This document shows, one piece after another, positions 5,747-11,747 of a DNA stretch of 11,747 bases (within the stretch, counting starts at the first letter, position 1; each line of letters opens with the position of its first letter). A program made the position numbers and the translations under genes. This DNA comes from Actinomycetes bacterium (GTDB taxonomy: Bacteria; Actinomycetota; Actinomycetes; Actinomycetales; Demequinaceae): assembly GCA_023432235.1 (NCBI GenBank), contig JAEYUX010000062.1:1-11747 (forward strand), in the 5' to 3' direction. The notes beneath the pieces were generated by a model that was given only the letters and a program-made list of their open reading frames with translations, was not told the DNA's origin and ran no database searches.

Positions 5747-8587
5747 TCAGTCCTGGAAATACTCCACGGGTGGGCAGGCGCACACAATGTGGCGGTCGCC
5801 GTACACATTGTCGATTCGACGCACCGGAGGGAAGTACTTGTCCCGGCGCAAGCCTGGTGCGGGGAAAGCCGCCTGTTCACGCGAGTACGGCGCGGTCCAC
5901 TCGTCCACAAGGAGCGACTCCGCTGTGTGCGGTGCGTGCCGCAAAGCCGACGCATCAGCGTCGACCTCCCCGCGCTCAACCGCGGCGATTTCCTCCCGAA
6001 TCGAGATCATCGCATCGATGAAGCGATCGAGCTCTGCGAGATCCTCGGATTCGGTTGGCTCCACCATGAGCGTGCCCGCAACAGGCCACGACATCGTGGG
6101 CGCGTGGAAGCCGTAGTCGATGAGTCGCTTTGCGACATCCTCAGCGGTGATGCCGGTCGCCTTGGTGAGGTCACGCATGTCGAGGATGCACTCGTGAGCA
6201 ACAAGCCCGCCGGGGCCTCGATACAACACCGGGTAGTGCTCCGCGAGTCGGGTCGCGACGTAGTTGGCCGCGAGCACCGCCACCTGGGTGGCCTGCTGGA
6301 GGCCGTCGGGTCCAAGCATCGCGATGTACGACCACGAAATTGGCAAGATTCCAGCCGAGCCATACGGCGCTCCGGACACTGCGGCGCCCTGACGCTTGAG
6401 ATCATGCGGTCGCTGAATCGACTGGCGCGTGCGGGGCAGGAACGGCACGAGGTGCTCGGCCACTGCGACCGGGCCGACGCCGGGGCCGCCACCACCGTGA
6501 GGGATAGCGAAGGTCTTGTGCAGGTTGAGGTGTGAGACGTCGCCGCCAAAGTGGCCGGGCTTGGCGAGGCCCACGAGAGCGTTGAGGTTGGCGCCATCGA
6601 TGTACACCTGACCGCCAGCGTCGTGCACTGCCGCGCACACCTCGCTCACGTGAGGCTCGTAGACCCCGTGCGTCGAGGGGTAGGTGATCATGATCGCAGC
6701 CACCTTGCCCTCGTGCTTCGCGAGAACGGCCTTCAAATCGTCAAGATCAATCTCGCCGTCCGCGCCCGTCTTGACAACAGCCACTCGCATTCCGGCCAAG
6801 GCGGCCGACGCTGCATTGGTGCCGTGAGCAGAGGCGGGGATGAGGCACACATCGCGGTCGACGCTGCCCTGTGCGCGGTGGTACTCGCGGATCGTGAGGA
6901 GACCCGCATACTCGCCACGCGAGCCAGCATTGGGCTGAACCGAGACGGCTGCGTAGCCGGTGATCTCGGCAAGCCAGTCCTCGAGCTGCTCGATCATTTG
7001 GCGGTAACCCGCCGTCTGGGTGGACGGCGCAAAGGGGTGGATGTTGGCGAAACCCGGCCAGAGCATCGGCTCAAGCGACGCCGCCGCGTTGAGCTTCATC
7101 GTGCAGGACCCGAGCGGGATCATCGTCCGGTCGAGCGCCAAGTCACGATCCGCAAGCCGGCGCATGTAGCGCGTGAGTGCGGCCTCTGAGTGATGACTGT
7201 TGAACACGGGGTGCGTGAGGTACTCGGATGTCCGGCGCACCGTCCGAGGGATGGCGACGCGAGGCGCCGTGTAAACCGGGTGGCGAGGGCGCGCAATGAC
7301 GGCTTCAACGAGGTGGTCGAGAGTGGCGAGTTCGGTCTTTTCGTCACAGGCGATTGCCACGTGGTCCTCGTCGACCTTGCGGATGTTGATGCCCGCCGCG
7401 GCGGCGCGTGCGACAACAGAATCGGCACCGCCCGGCACATTCAGCATGAGGGTGTCGAAGAAGTCCTCGTGCACCGGGTTCACGCCCATCGCGGACAGCG
7501 CATCGGCAAGGGTGACGGCCTTCGAGTGGACATCAAGGGCGATATCGCGAAGGCCATCGGGCCCGTGATACACGGCGTACATCGACGCCACGACAGCGAG
7601 CAGAGACTGCGCGGTGCAAATGTTTGACGTCGCCTTCTCGCGGCGAATGTGCTGCTCACGGGTTTGGAGCGTCAGACGGTATGCGGGCTTGCCGTCCTCA
7701 TCGCGTGACACCCCAACAAGGCGGCCCGGCAACTGCCGTTCCAGGCCCTCACGTACCGCCATGAAAGCCGCGTGCGGTCCGCCGTAGAACAGCGGCACAC
7801 CAAAACGTTGAGATGAGCCCACGGCGATGTCGGCGCCCATTTCGCCGGGAGGCGTGACGATGGTGAGTGAGAGGAGGTCGCACGCAACAGTGGCCAGAGC
7901 GTCGGCCTCATGAACCGCCGCAAGTTGCGGTCGCAGATCCCTAAGCCGTCCCGACTGGCCCGGGTTCTGGAAGACGACGCCGACGACGTCTCGCGCTGGC
8001 CGCCAGGCTTCTTCGATGTCTTCAACTCGCGCGGTGATGCCGAGAGCGCTGCACTGGGCGAGGACCACCTCGAGGGTCTGCGGGAAGCACTCAGCGTCAA
8101 TGACGATCGCGCCTTCACGGTTGGCGGCGCGTTCCATGAGGAGCACGGCCTCGGCGACCGCCGTTGCTTCATCGAGCAGCGACGCGTTCGCGATGGGCAA
8201 CGCGGTGAGATCCGCAACCATCGTCTGGAAGTTCAGCAGTGCCTCGAGGCGACCTTGAGAGATCTCCGCCTGATACGGCGTGTACGCCGAATACCAGGCA
8301 GGGTTGGTGAGAATGCCGCGGCGAATTGCAGCGGGAGTCACCGTGTCGTAGTACCCCTGTCCGATCATCTGGACGGCGGTCTCGTTGCTGTGGGCGAACT
8401 GCTCAAGGCGCGCAAGCGCCTCGGCTTCTGTCAGCGCATCGGGCAGGACGAGGACGTCGTCTTGCCGAATCGACTCCGGCACAGCAGCGTCGATCAGCGC
8501 TTCCAACGACGCGAATCCCACGGTGCCCAGCATCGTGTGAATGGCGTCGTCGTTGGGGCCCACGTGGCGGTCAGCGAAGGAGGTCAC
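5747..8587 (-). CDS. gcvP: Glycine dehydrogenase (decarboxylating), glycine cleavage P protein
   Basis: PLP enzyme that decarboxylates glycine and passes the aminomethyl group to lipoyl-GcvH. With GTG at 8587 it has 946 residues, a single-chain P protein (E. coli 957) rather than the split two-subunit form. The N-half starts SFADRHVGPNDD and holds GQGYYDTVTP and NPAWYSAYTPYQAEISQGRLE. The C-half carries DRTMIPLGSCTMKLN, QPNAGSRGEYAGL and SHLNLHKTFAIPHGGGGPG with the PLP lysine at 691. The GTG start is preferred because the conserved N-terminus begins there; upstream in-frame codons are not family-like. AGGA lies 12 nt upstream, a long spacer, and two SD-led mini-ORFs precede the gene. The gcvT and gcvH genes follow. 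I see no glycine riboswitch core in the 141-nt upstream gap. Confidence 0.96.
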   Translation of the reverse strand: MTSFADRHVGPNDDAIHTMLGTVGFASLEALIDAAVPESIRQDDVLVLPDALTEAEALARLEQFAHSNETAVQMIGQGYYDTVTPAAIRRGILTNPAWYSAYTPYQAEISQGRLEALLNFQTMVADLTALPIANASLLDEATAVAEAVLLMERAANREGAIVIDAECFPQTLEVVLAQCSALGITARVEDIEEAWRPARDVVGVVFQNPGQSGRLRDLRPQLAAVHEADALATVACDLLSLTIVTPPGEMGADIAVGSSQRFGVPLFYGGPHAAFMAVREGLERQLPGRLVGVSRDEDGKPAYRLTLQTREQHIRREKATSNICTAQSLLAVVASMYAVYHGPDGLRDIALDVHSKAVTLADALSAMGVNPVHEDFFDTLMLNVPGGADSVVARAAAAGINIRKVDEDHVAIACDEKTELATLDHLVEAVIARPRHPVYTAPRVAIPRTVRRTSEYLTHPVFNSHHSEAALTRYMRRLADRDLALDRTMIPLGSCTMKLNAAASLEPMLWPGFANIHPFAPSTQTAGYRQMIEQLEDWLAEITGYAAVSVQPNAGSRGEYAGLLTIREYHRAQGSVDRDVCLIPASAHGTNAASAALAGMRVAVVKTGADGEIDLDDLKAVLAKHEGKVAAIMITYPSTHGVYEPHVSEVCAAVHDAGGQVYIDGANLNALVGLAKPGHFGGDVSHLNLHKTFAIPHGGGGPGVGPVAVAEHLVPFLPRTRQSIQRPHDLKRQGAAVSGAPYGSAGILPISWSYIAMLGPDGLQQATQVAVLAANYVATRLAEHYPVLYRGPGGLVAHECILDMRDLTKATGITAEDVAKRLIDYGFHAPTMSWPVAGTLMVEPTESEDLAELDRFIDAMISIREEIAAVERGEVDADASALRHAPHTAESLLVDEWTAPYSREQAAFPAPGLRRDKYFPPVRRIDNVYGDRHIVCACPPVEYFQD

Positions 8588-8728
8588 CCGCCCATTCTGT
8601 CCTACTCGGCGATAGCGCAACAGGGAACCTGCCGGTACGTGGCTAATCCGTCACGTGAGAGCCTCCTCTAGAACACCCCTGGGGAGTCGCAACAGGCCAC
8701 ATCCGCGAGCACCCATTAGGTTCATGCC
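8588..8728. promoter_or_regulatory. Divergent control region between gcvP and the small membrane-protein gene
   Basis: The 141-nt gap holds several short symmetric or repeated motifs. These are the 9-mer CGCAACAGG twice (8616-8624 and 8688-8696, starts 72 nt apart), the palindrome TCACGTGA (8651-8658), and the imperfect inverted repeat ACACCCCTGGGGAGT (8673-8687). On the plus strand TAGGTT (8717-8722) ends six bases before the ATG at 8729, suiting a leaderless promoter. On the minus strand GGAGG (8662-8666) precedes a three-codon ORF. I found no glycine riboswitch signature. Which of these are functional is unknown. Confidence 0.35.
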
Positions 8729-9025
8729 ATGGAGTTGCTCGTGGGTGTTGTCGCCGGTGCCCTCGTGGGCTCCGGAGCCGCGCACACCCACGCGCGCGTC
8801 GACAACGGCTGGTGGCTCAACCTTCTCGCTGGCGCGCTGGGCGGGCTCTTAGGCCGGGCGCTGTGGACCGAGTCCCTCCTCTCCGCCGTCTCTGAGAACC
8901 TGCTCGCGGCCACGGCGGTCGCTGGCTCGATCGGCGGCGTCGTCATTGCCGTTGGGGCTGGCATTGCCCGCCACGTGGTGGCCTGGTACCTGCGCACCAA
9001 GGCATCGGCAACCACCTCCGACTGA
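8729..9025 (+). CDS. Small membrane protein of unknown function
   Basis: Protein of 98 residues that I cannot assign. It has three likely membrane segments: about residues 2-19 (Gly/Ala/Val-rich), 28-47 (WWLNLLAGALGGLLG with small-residue GxxxG-like packing), and 58-81. A short polar tail (TKASATTSD) ends it. A loop with HTHARVDNG follows the first helix. The Gly-rich pattern loosely recalls small GlsB/YeaQ-type (transglycosylase-associated) proteins, but I see no diagnostic motif and do not claim the family. ATG 8729 is preceded by TAGGTT at leaderless spacing and has no Shine-Dalgarno. It is divergent from gcvP and 50 nt before the glycosyltransferase start. Composition and length support a real gene; function is open. 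Confidence 0.75.
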   Translation: MELLVGVVAGALVGSGAAHTHARVDNGWWLNLLAGALGGLLGRALWTESLLSAVSENLLAATAVAGSIGGVVIAVGAGIARHVVAWYLRTKASATTSD

Positions 9026-9075
9026 CAGCGGGCCGCGCGCTGCGCCACTACGCTGTGGAGCGTCGGAAGGTCATT
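9026..9075 (+). promoter_or_regulatory. Promoter-like box and ribosome site before the glycosyltransferase
   Basis: TACGCT (9049-9054) fits the TAnnnT -10 pattern and is the same hexamer found before gcvT. GGAAGG (9065-9070) is a good Shine-Dalgarno five bases before GTG 9076. An in-frame GTG at 9055 directly abuts the -10-like box and is therefore less likely as the start. A CTGACA (9022-9027) is too far away (21 nt) to be a good -35 partner. Confidence 0.4.
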
Positions 9076-10095
9076 GTGAAGCTCATCGTCCAGATCCCAT
9101 GTCTTAACGAAGAAGCCACCTTGCCGTTGGTGCTCGAATCGATTCCCAAGAAGATCGACGGCATCGACGAGATTGAGGTGCTCGTTATTGACGACGGCTC
9201 AACGGATCGCACCGTGGAGATTGCGCGTGAACTCGGGGTCCATCACGTCATCTCCCACACCACACGGATGGGTCTCGCACGGTCGTTCCGCGACGGGGTG
9301 GACTTTGCTCTCGCTCACGGCGCCGACATCGTGGTCAACACCGATGGCGACAACCAGTACCCGCAAGCGCGCATCCCCGACCTCGTTGCGCCCATCCTTG
9401 CCGGCCGCGCTGACATCGTCATTGGTGATCGCCAGACCCACACCATCGAGCACTTCTCCGCTTTCAAGAAGGTGATGCAACGGTTCGGCTCGTGGGTGGT
9501 CAATCGCGCCGCCGGGACCAAATTGCCCGACGCTGCCTCGGGATTTCGCGCTTACTCGCGTTATTCGCTCTACCGCCTCAACATCGTCACGCAATTCAGT
9601 TACACGATGGAGACGATCATTCAGGCTGGGAACAAGAGCCTCGCCATCGCGTCCGTCGAGATCGACACCAATCCCAAGACGCGTGAATCCCGCCTGTTCT
9701 CCAACATGTTCGAGCACATGGCGCGGTCAGGCCAGGCGATCCTCCGTTCGTACATCATGTTCAAGCCGTGGTCGCTCTTCCTCACGATGATGGTGTTCTT
9801 TGGGGTGCTTGGCCTCGTCCCGTTTGTGCGGTACGCGATCTTGCTCGCTCAAGGCGACCAGGGCAATCACTATCAGTCCCTCATGTTGGGGACTCTGCTC
9901 CTCATTGGCTCTGGGCTGTCGCTCGCGATCGGCGTGTTGTCCGACCTTGCGAAGTCCAACCGCATCCTCAACGAGGACCAGCTCTACCGCATCAAGGAGC
10001 AGCAGTACGGCCCGGCTGTGCCCGCCGCAACCGCTGCACGCCAACGCCAAGAGCAAGCCCCAAAGCGTCGGCGAGCGTCATCGCAAAGCGGCTGA
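9076..10095 (+). CDS. GT2-family glycosyltransferase with two C-terminal membrane helices (DPM/DPG-synthase-like)
   Basis: Protein of 339 residues. It begins with the GT-A fold pattern IVQIPCLNEEATLP, then VLVIDDGSTD (Asp39-Asp40), and TDGDNQY with Asp90 and Asp92 as the metal/nucleotide-sugar-binding acidic motif, followed by SGFRAYSR and a TMETIIQA segment. Two hydrophobic helices lie near 233-253 and 268-290, then a basic, Gln/Ala/Arg-rich tail (from about 308). This layout resembles dolichyl/polyprenyl-phosphate sugar transferases and related cell-envelope GT2 enzymes that act at the inner face of the membrane on NDP-sugars. The acceptor is not determinable; undecaprenyl phosphate or a glycolipid is likely. 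GTG 9076 is supported by GGAAGG five bases upstream. The 3' end overlaps the convergent membrane-protein gene by 104 nt. Together with that gene and the epimerase it suggests envelope glycan synthesis. Confidence 0.9.
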   Translation: MKLIVQIPCLNEEATLPLVLESIPKKIDGIDEIEVLVIDDGSTDRTVEIARELGVHHVISHTTRMGLARSFRDGVDFALAHGADIVVNTDGDNQYPQARIPDLVAPILAGRADIVIGDRQTHTIEHFSAFKKVMQRFGSWVVNRAAGTKLPDAASGFRAYSRYSLYRLNIVTQFSYTMETIIQAGNKSLAIASVEIDTNPKTRESRLFSNMFEHMARSGQAILRSYIMFKPWSLFLTMMVFFGVLGLVPFVRYAILLAQGDQGNHYQSLMLGTLLLIGSGLSLAIGVLSDLAKSNRILNEDQLYRIKEQQYGPAVPAATAARQRQEQAPKRRRASSQSG

Positions 10096-10927
10096 GCAAC
10101 GCCAAAGCGAGTGCCTGAGGTTCAGTAGCGGTCCCTGCGAGCAACGCGACGAGCGCGATCTCACGCGGCCCCACTCCTGCAGGGGCGATGACGATGACGA
10201 AGCCAACCAGCCACGCCACCGCGAACGCCCCCGTCGCGATGCCGAGGTTCGCGTCATCGCTGCCAAGAGCACGGAGTAGCACCCACGCGTGAACTCCGAG
10301 GGCGGCCCAGTTCAGCGCCGACCACAGCGCCGACGCGAAGAGAGCCCTGCCCGCGATGCGTGGCGGCTCGCCACTGCGGCGCAGGACGCGAAGTGCAATG
10401 GCAAGGAGCCGCTCAAGCACGGCTGGGATGAGCGTGACCGCGAGCGCCACGGCGAGGGCAAGCGCCCACCAGTAGTCGAGCAGCGTGCCGGGGGCAAAGA
10501 CCGCGAGCGCGATCATGCCGACAACGGCGGCCATCACCACACCCACCGCCATCGCGACGAGCGATCCCGTCATCGCGCGTGACCGGCTCACTCCGTGAGC
10601 GCGAGCGAATTCGGCTTGGGCGACAACGGGCCAGATCGCTCCGGGCACGTATTTGCCCGCCTGAGACACAAGAAAGACGGCCGACGCGTCCGACAGGGGC
10701 GCTTCAAGACCCACCGACCGCATGACGGAGCGCCAGGACAGCGTGTTGAACGCGAGGGCGAGAACGGTAAGAGCGGTGGCCGCGACGAGCGGCCATACGC
10801 CCAGTCCACGGGCAGCGTCGGCGACGCCGTCCCACTGTGAGACAACCGCCCACGTGAGAACCGCGACGGCAACGCCAAAGAGCACCCATCGGATCACCGC
10901 TCCCTTATTGAGGGTGAGAAGTCTCAT
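9992..10927 (-). CDS. YbhN/UPF0104-type membrane protein (lysylphosphatidylglycerol synthase TM-domain family)
   Basis: Strongly hydrophobic protein of 311 residues with roughly seven or eight membrane helices, starting with one at about 11-29. It shows the family pair of motifs: SQAGKYVPGAIWPVVAQ (88-104) and APAGVGPRE (248-256). Members of this superfamily include the flippase half of MprF and the stand-alone AglD/YbhN-like proteins, often found beside glycosyltransferases. A role in moving or modifying a lipid-linked product is an inference. There is no soluble aminoacyl-transferase domain, so it is not an MprF. ATG 10927 overlaps the upstream epimerase stop as ATGA, which fixes the start and implies translational coupling. 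The frame extends upstream to 10990, but that part lies inside the epimerase gene. The last 34 codons are antisense to the 3' end of the glycosyltransferase, giving a basic RRAQPGRTAAP tail. Confidence 0.87.
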   Translation of the reverse strand: MRLLTLNKGAVIRWVLFGVAVAVLTWAVVSQWDGVADAARGLGVWPLVAATALTVLALAFNTLSWRSVMRSVGLEAPLSDASAVFLVSQAGKYVPGAIWPVVAQAEFARAHGVSRSRAMTGSLVAMAVGVVMAAVVGMIALAVFAPGTLLDYWWALALAVALAVTLIPAVLERLLAIALRVLRRSGEPPRIAGRALFASALWSALNWAALGVHAWVLLRALGSDDANLGIATGAFAVAWLVGFVIVIAPAGVGPREIALVALLAGTATEPQALALALLSRFAMTLADALGLALGVGVQRLRRAQPGRTAAP

Positions 10928-11747
10928 TGCGCGGCCCGCCAACGCCATTGCCGCGCGACTCCTTCGGCAAGGGGAACTTGGGCCTGCCAACCGAGCGCCT
11001 CACGAGCAAGAGACGCATCAAGGGTCGAGTGCGCCGTGTCGGTGTCGCGGGCGTGGTGGCGGACCACGCGGAGAACGTGGGGCGCGACAACCGGCTCAAG
11101 GACGTGGAGAAGATCGTCAAGGGACGTCGCGACACCCGAGCCAATATTGACGACGGGCGGTACGGTCTCGGCGCGGTGGGCCGCAACGACCGCCTGCGCG
11201 ATGTCATCGACGTACACGTAGTCACGCGTGGCCGTCGGATCGCCGTAGACGTGTACTTCGGCACCATTGAGCGCCGCCTCGATCCAATGCGCGAGCACGC
11301 CCTGGCCCGGCGCGGGCCACTGTCCGGGGCCGTATGCATTCGCCACGCGCAGCGCGACAGATTCAAGCCCTGAACGAGTCACGTGCTGTTCGATCTCAAG
11401 CTTTGCTGCGCCATAAGTGTTGACTGGATGCGGCTCATCGCTCTCACGAAACGGCGGCACCGCAGGCGGCCCATAAAGAGTGCCCCCAGAGGAGAAGGTG
11501 ACGATGCGCGGGGGCCGCTCCTCACGGGAAAACAGCGAGATCGCCTCGTCGAGATCGCGCTTGTCAGCCTCGATCAGGGCCGGCTCCTCGACGGCAAGCC
11601 GGGGGTTGATGCGCGACGCACACCACACGAGCGTGCGTACTCCGCGCGCATCGGGATGAAGTTCACCGTCCTCCACGAGGGGCCGGTCGAGAGTGAATCC
11701 CGCAGCCGGAGCGTCGGCCGCATTGAAGGCGTCCACCACCGCGCTAC
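10924..11747 (-). CDS. NAD-dependent epimerase/dehydratase (extended SDR), 5' end outside window
   Basis: The frame is open to the right edge; about 273 codons are visible. The first visible residues read SAVVDAFNAAD, which would directly follow the Rossmann GxxGxxG loop, so probably only about a dozen or so residues are missing. Visible extended-SDR features are VRTLVWCAS, the catalytic Ser region TFSSGGTLYG, the YGAAK active-site Tyr/Lys (codons at 11401-11415), LRVANAYGPGQ, and GDPTATRDYVYVDDIAQA, the conserved region where NDP-sugar epimerases bind substrate. UDP-glucose/UDP-hexose 4-epimerase-like or dTDP-sugar enzymes are the closest relatives; the exact sugar is unknown. The stop overlaps the next gene's ATG (ATGA), so the two are coupled. 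It likely supplies an activated sugar for the neighbouring envelope glycan enzymes. Confidence 0.9.
   Translation of the reverse strand, partial: SAVVDAFNAADAPAAGFTLDRPLVEDGELHPDARGVRTLVWCASRINPRLAVEEPALIEADKRDLDEAISLFSREERPPRIVTFSSGGTLYGPPAVPPFRESDEPHPVNTYGAAKLEIEQHVTRSGLESVALRVANAYGPGQWPAPGQGVLAHWIEAALNGAEVHVYGDPTATRDYVYVDDIAQAVVAAHRAETVPPVVNIGSGVATSLDDLLHVLEPVVAPHVLRVVRHHARDTDTAHSTLDASLAREALGWQAQVPLAEGVARQWRWRAAQ

Noticed and set aside
5789..8671. Several plus-strand open frames of 200-250 codons (for example 5789-6535, 6551-7189, 7910-8671)
   Set aside because: All are antisense to gcvP and have no family motifs; the gcvP frame is complete and conserved throughout.
9055..9075. Earlier GTG start for the glycosyltransferase
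   Set aside because: It abuts the TACGCT box and has no ribosome site, whereas GTG 9076 has GGAAGG at good spacing and starts right at the GT-A strand.
10928..10990. Longer start for the YbhN-type membrane protein
   Set aside because: It would lie inside the epimerase gene and add a polar Arg/Ser-rich leader; the ATGA overlap at 10924-10927 is a better start.

Overview
The window comes from a GC-rich bacterial chromosome. High-GC codon use, several GTG starts, leaderless-looking starts and the protein families present suggest an actinobacterium, perhaps of the order Micrococcales; this is inference, as no rRNA or other diagnostic marker is present. Genes are densely packed on both strands. 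I see no insertion sequence, prophage, CRISPR array, tRNA or rRNA.

Layout. (1) Positions 1-2756, minus strand: metF (methylenetetrahydrofolate reductase), a small OsmC-type thiol peroxidase-like gene, and metE (cobalamin-independent methionine synthase), which runs off the left edge. MetF makes the 5-methyl-THF that MetE uses to methylate homocysteine. (2) 2900-3466, plus strand: tag, a DNA-3-methyladenine glycosylase I, divergent from metF. (3) 3477-8587, minus strand: the glycine cleavage genes gcvP-gcvT-gcvH, followed by a MutT-like NUDIX gene whose start codon overlaps the gcvH stop. P, T and H proteins degrade glycine to CO2, NH3 and methylene-THF, the substrate of MetF, so regions 1 and 3 together form a one-carbon block. 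The L protein (lpd) is not in the window. (4) 8729-9025, plus strand: a small unrecognised membrane protein divergent from gcvP. (5) 9076-11747: an apparent cell-surface glycoconjugate set. It comprises a GT2 glycosyltransferase with two C-terminal membrane helices (plus strand) and, convergent with it and overlapping it by about 100 nt, a YbhN/LPG-synthase-type membrane protein preceded by an NAD-dependent sugar epimerase/dehydratase (minus strand, cut by the right edge).

Most of the window is ordinary housekeeping and I did not find a clearly new system. The observations most worth a second look are a shared promoter-like element upstream of both metF and metE, the OsmC gene inside the met cluster, the NUDIX gene coupled to gcvH, the SD-led mini-ORFs and repeats in front of gcvP, and the antisense 3' overlap of the glycosyltransferase and membrane-protein genes.
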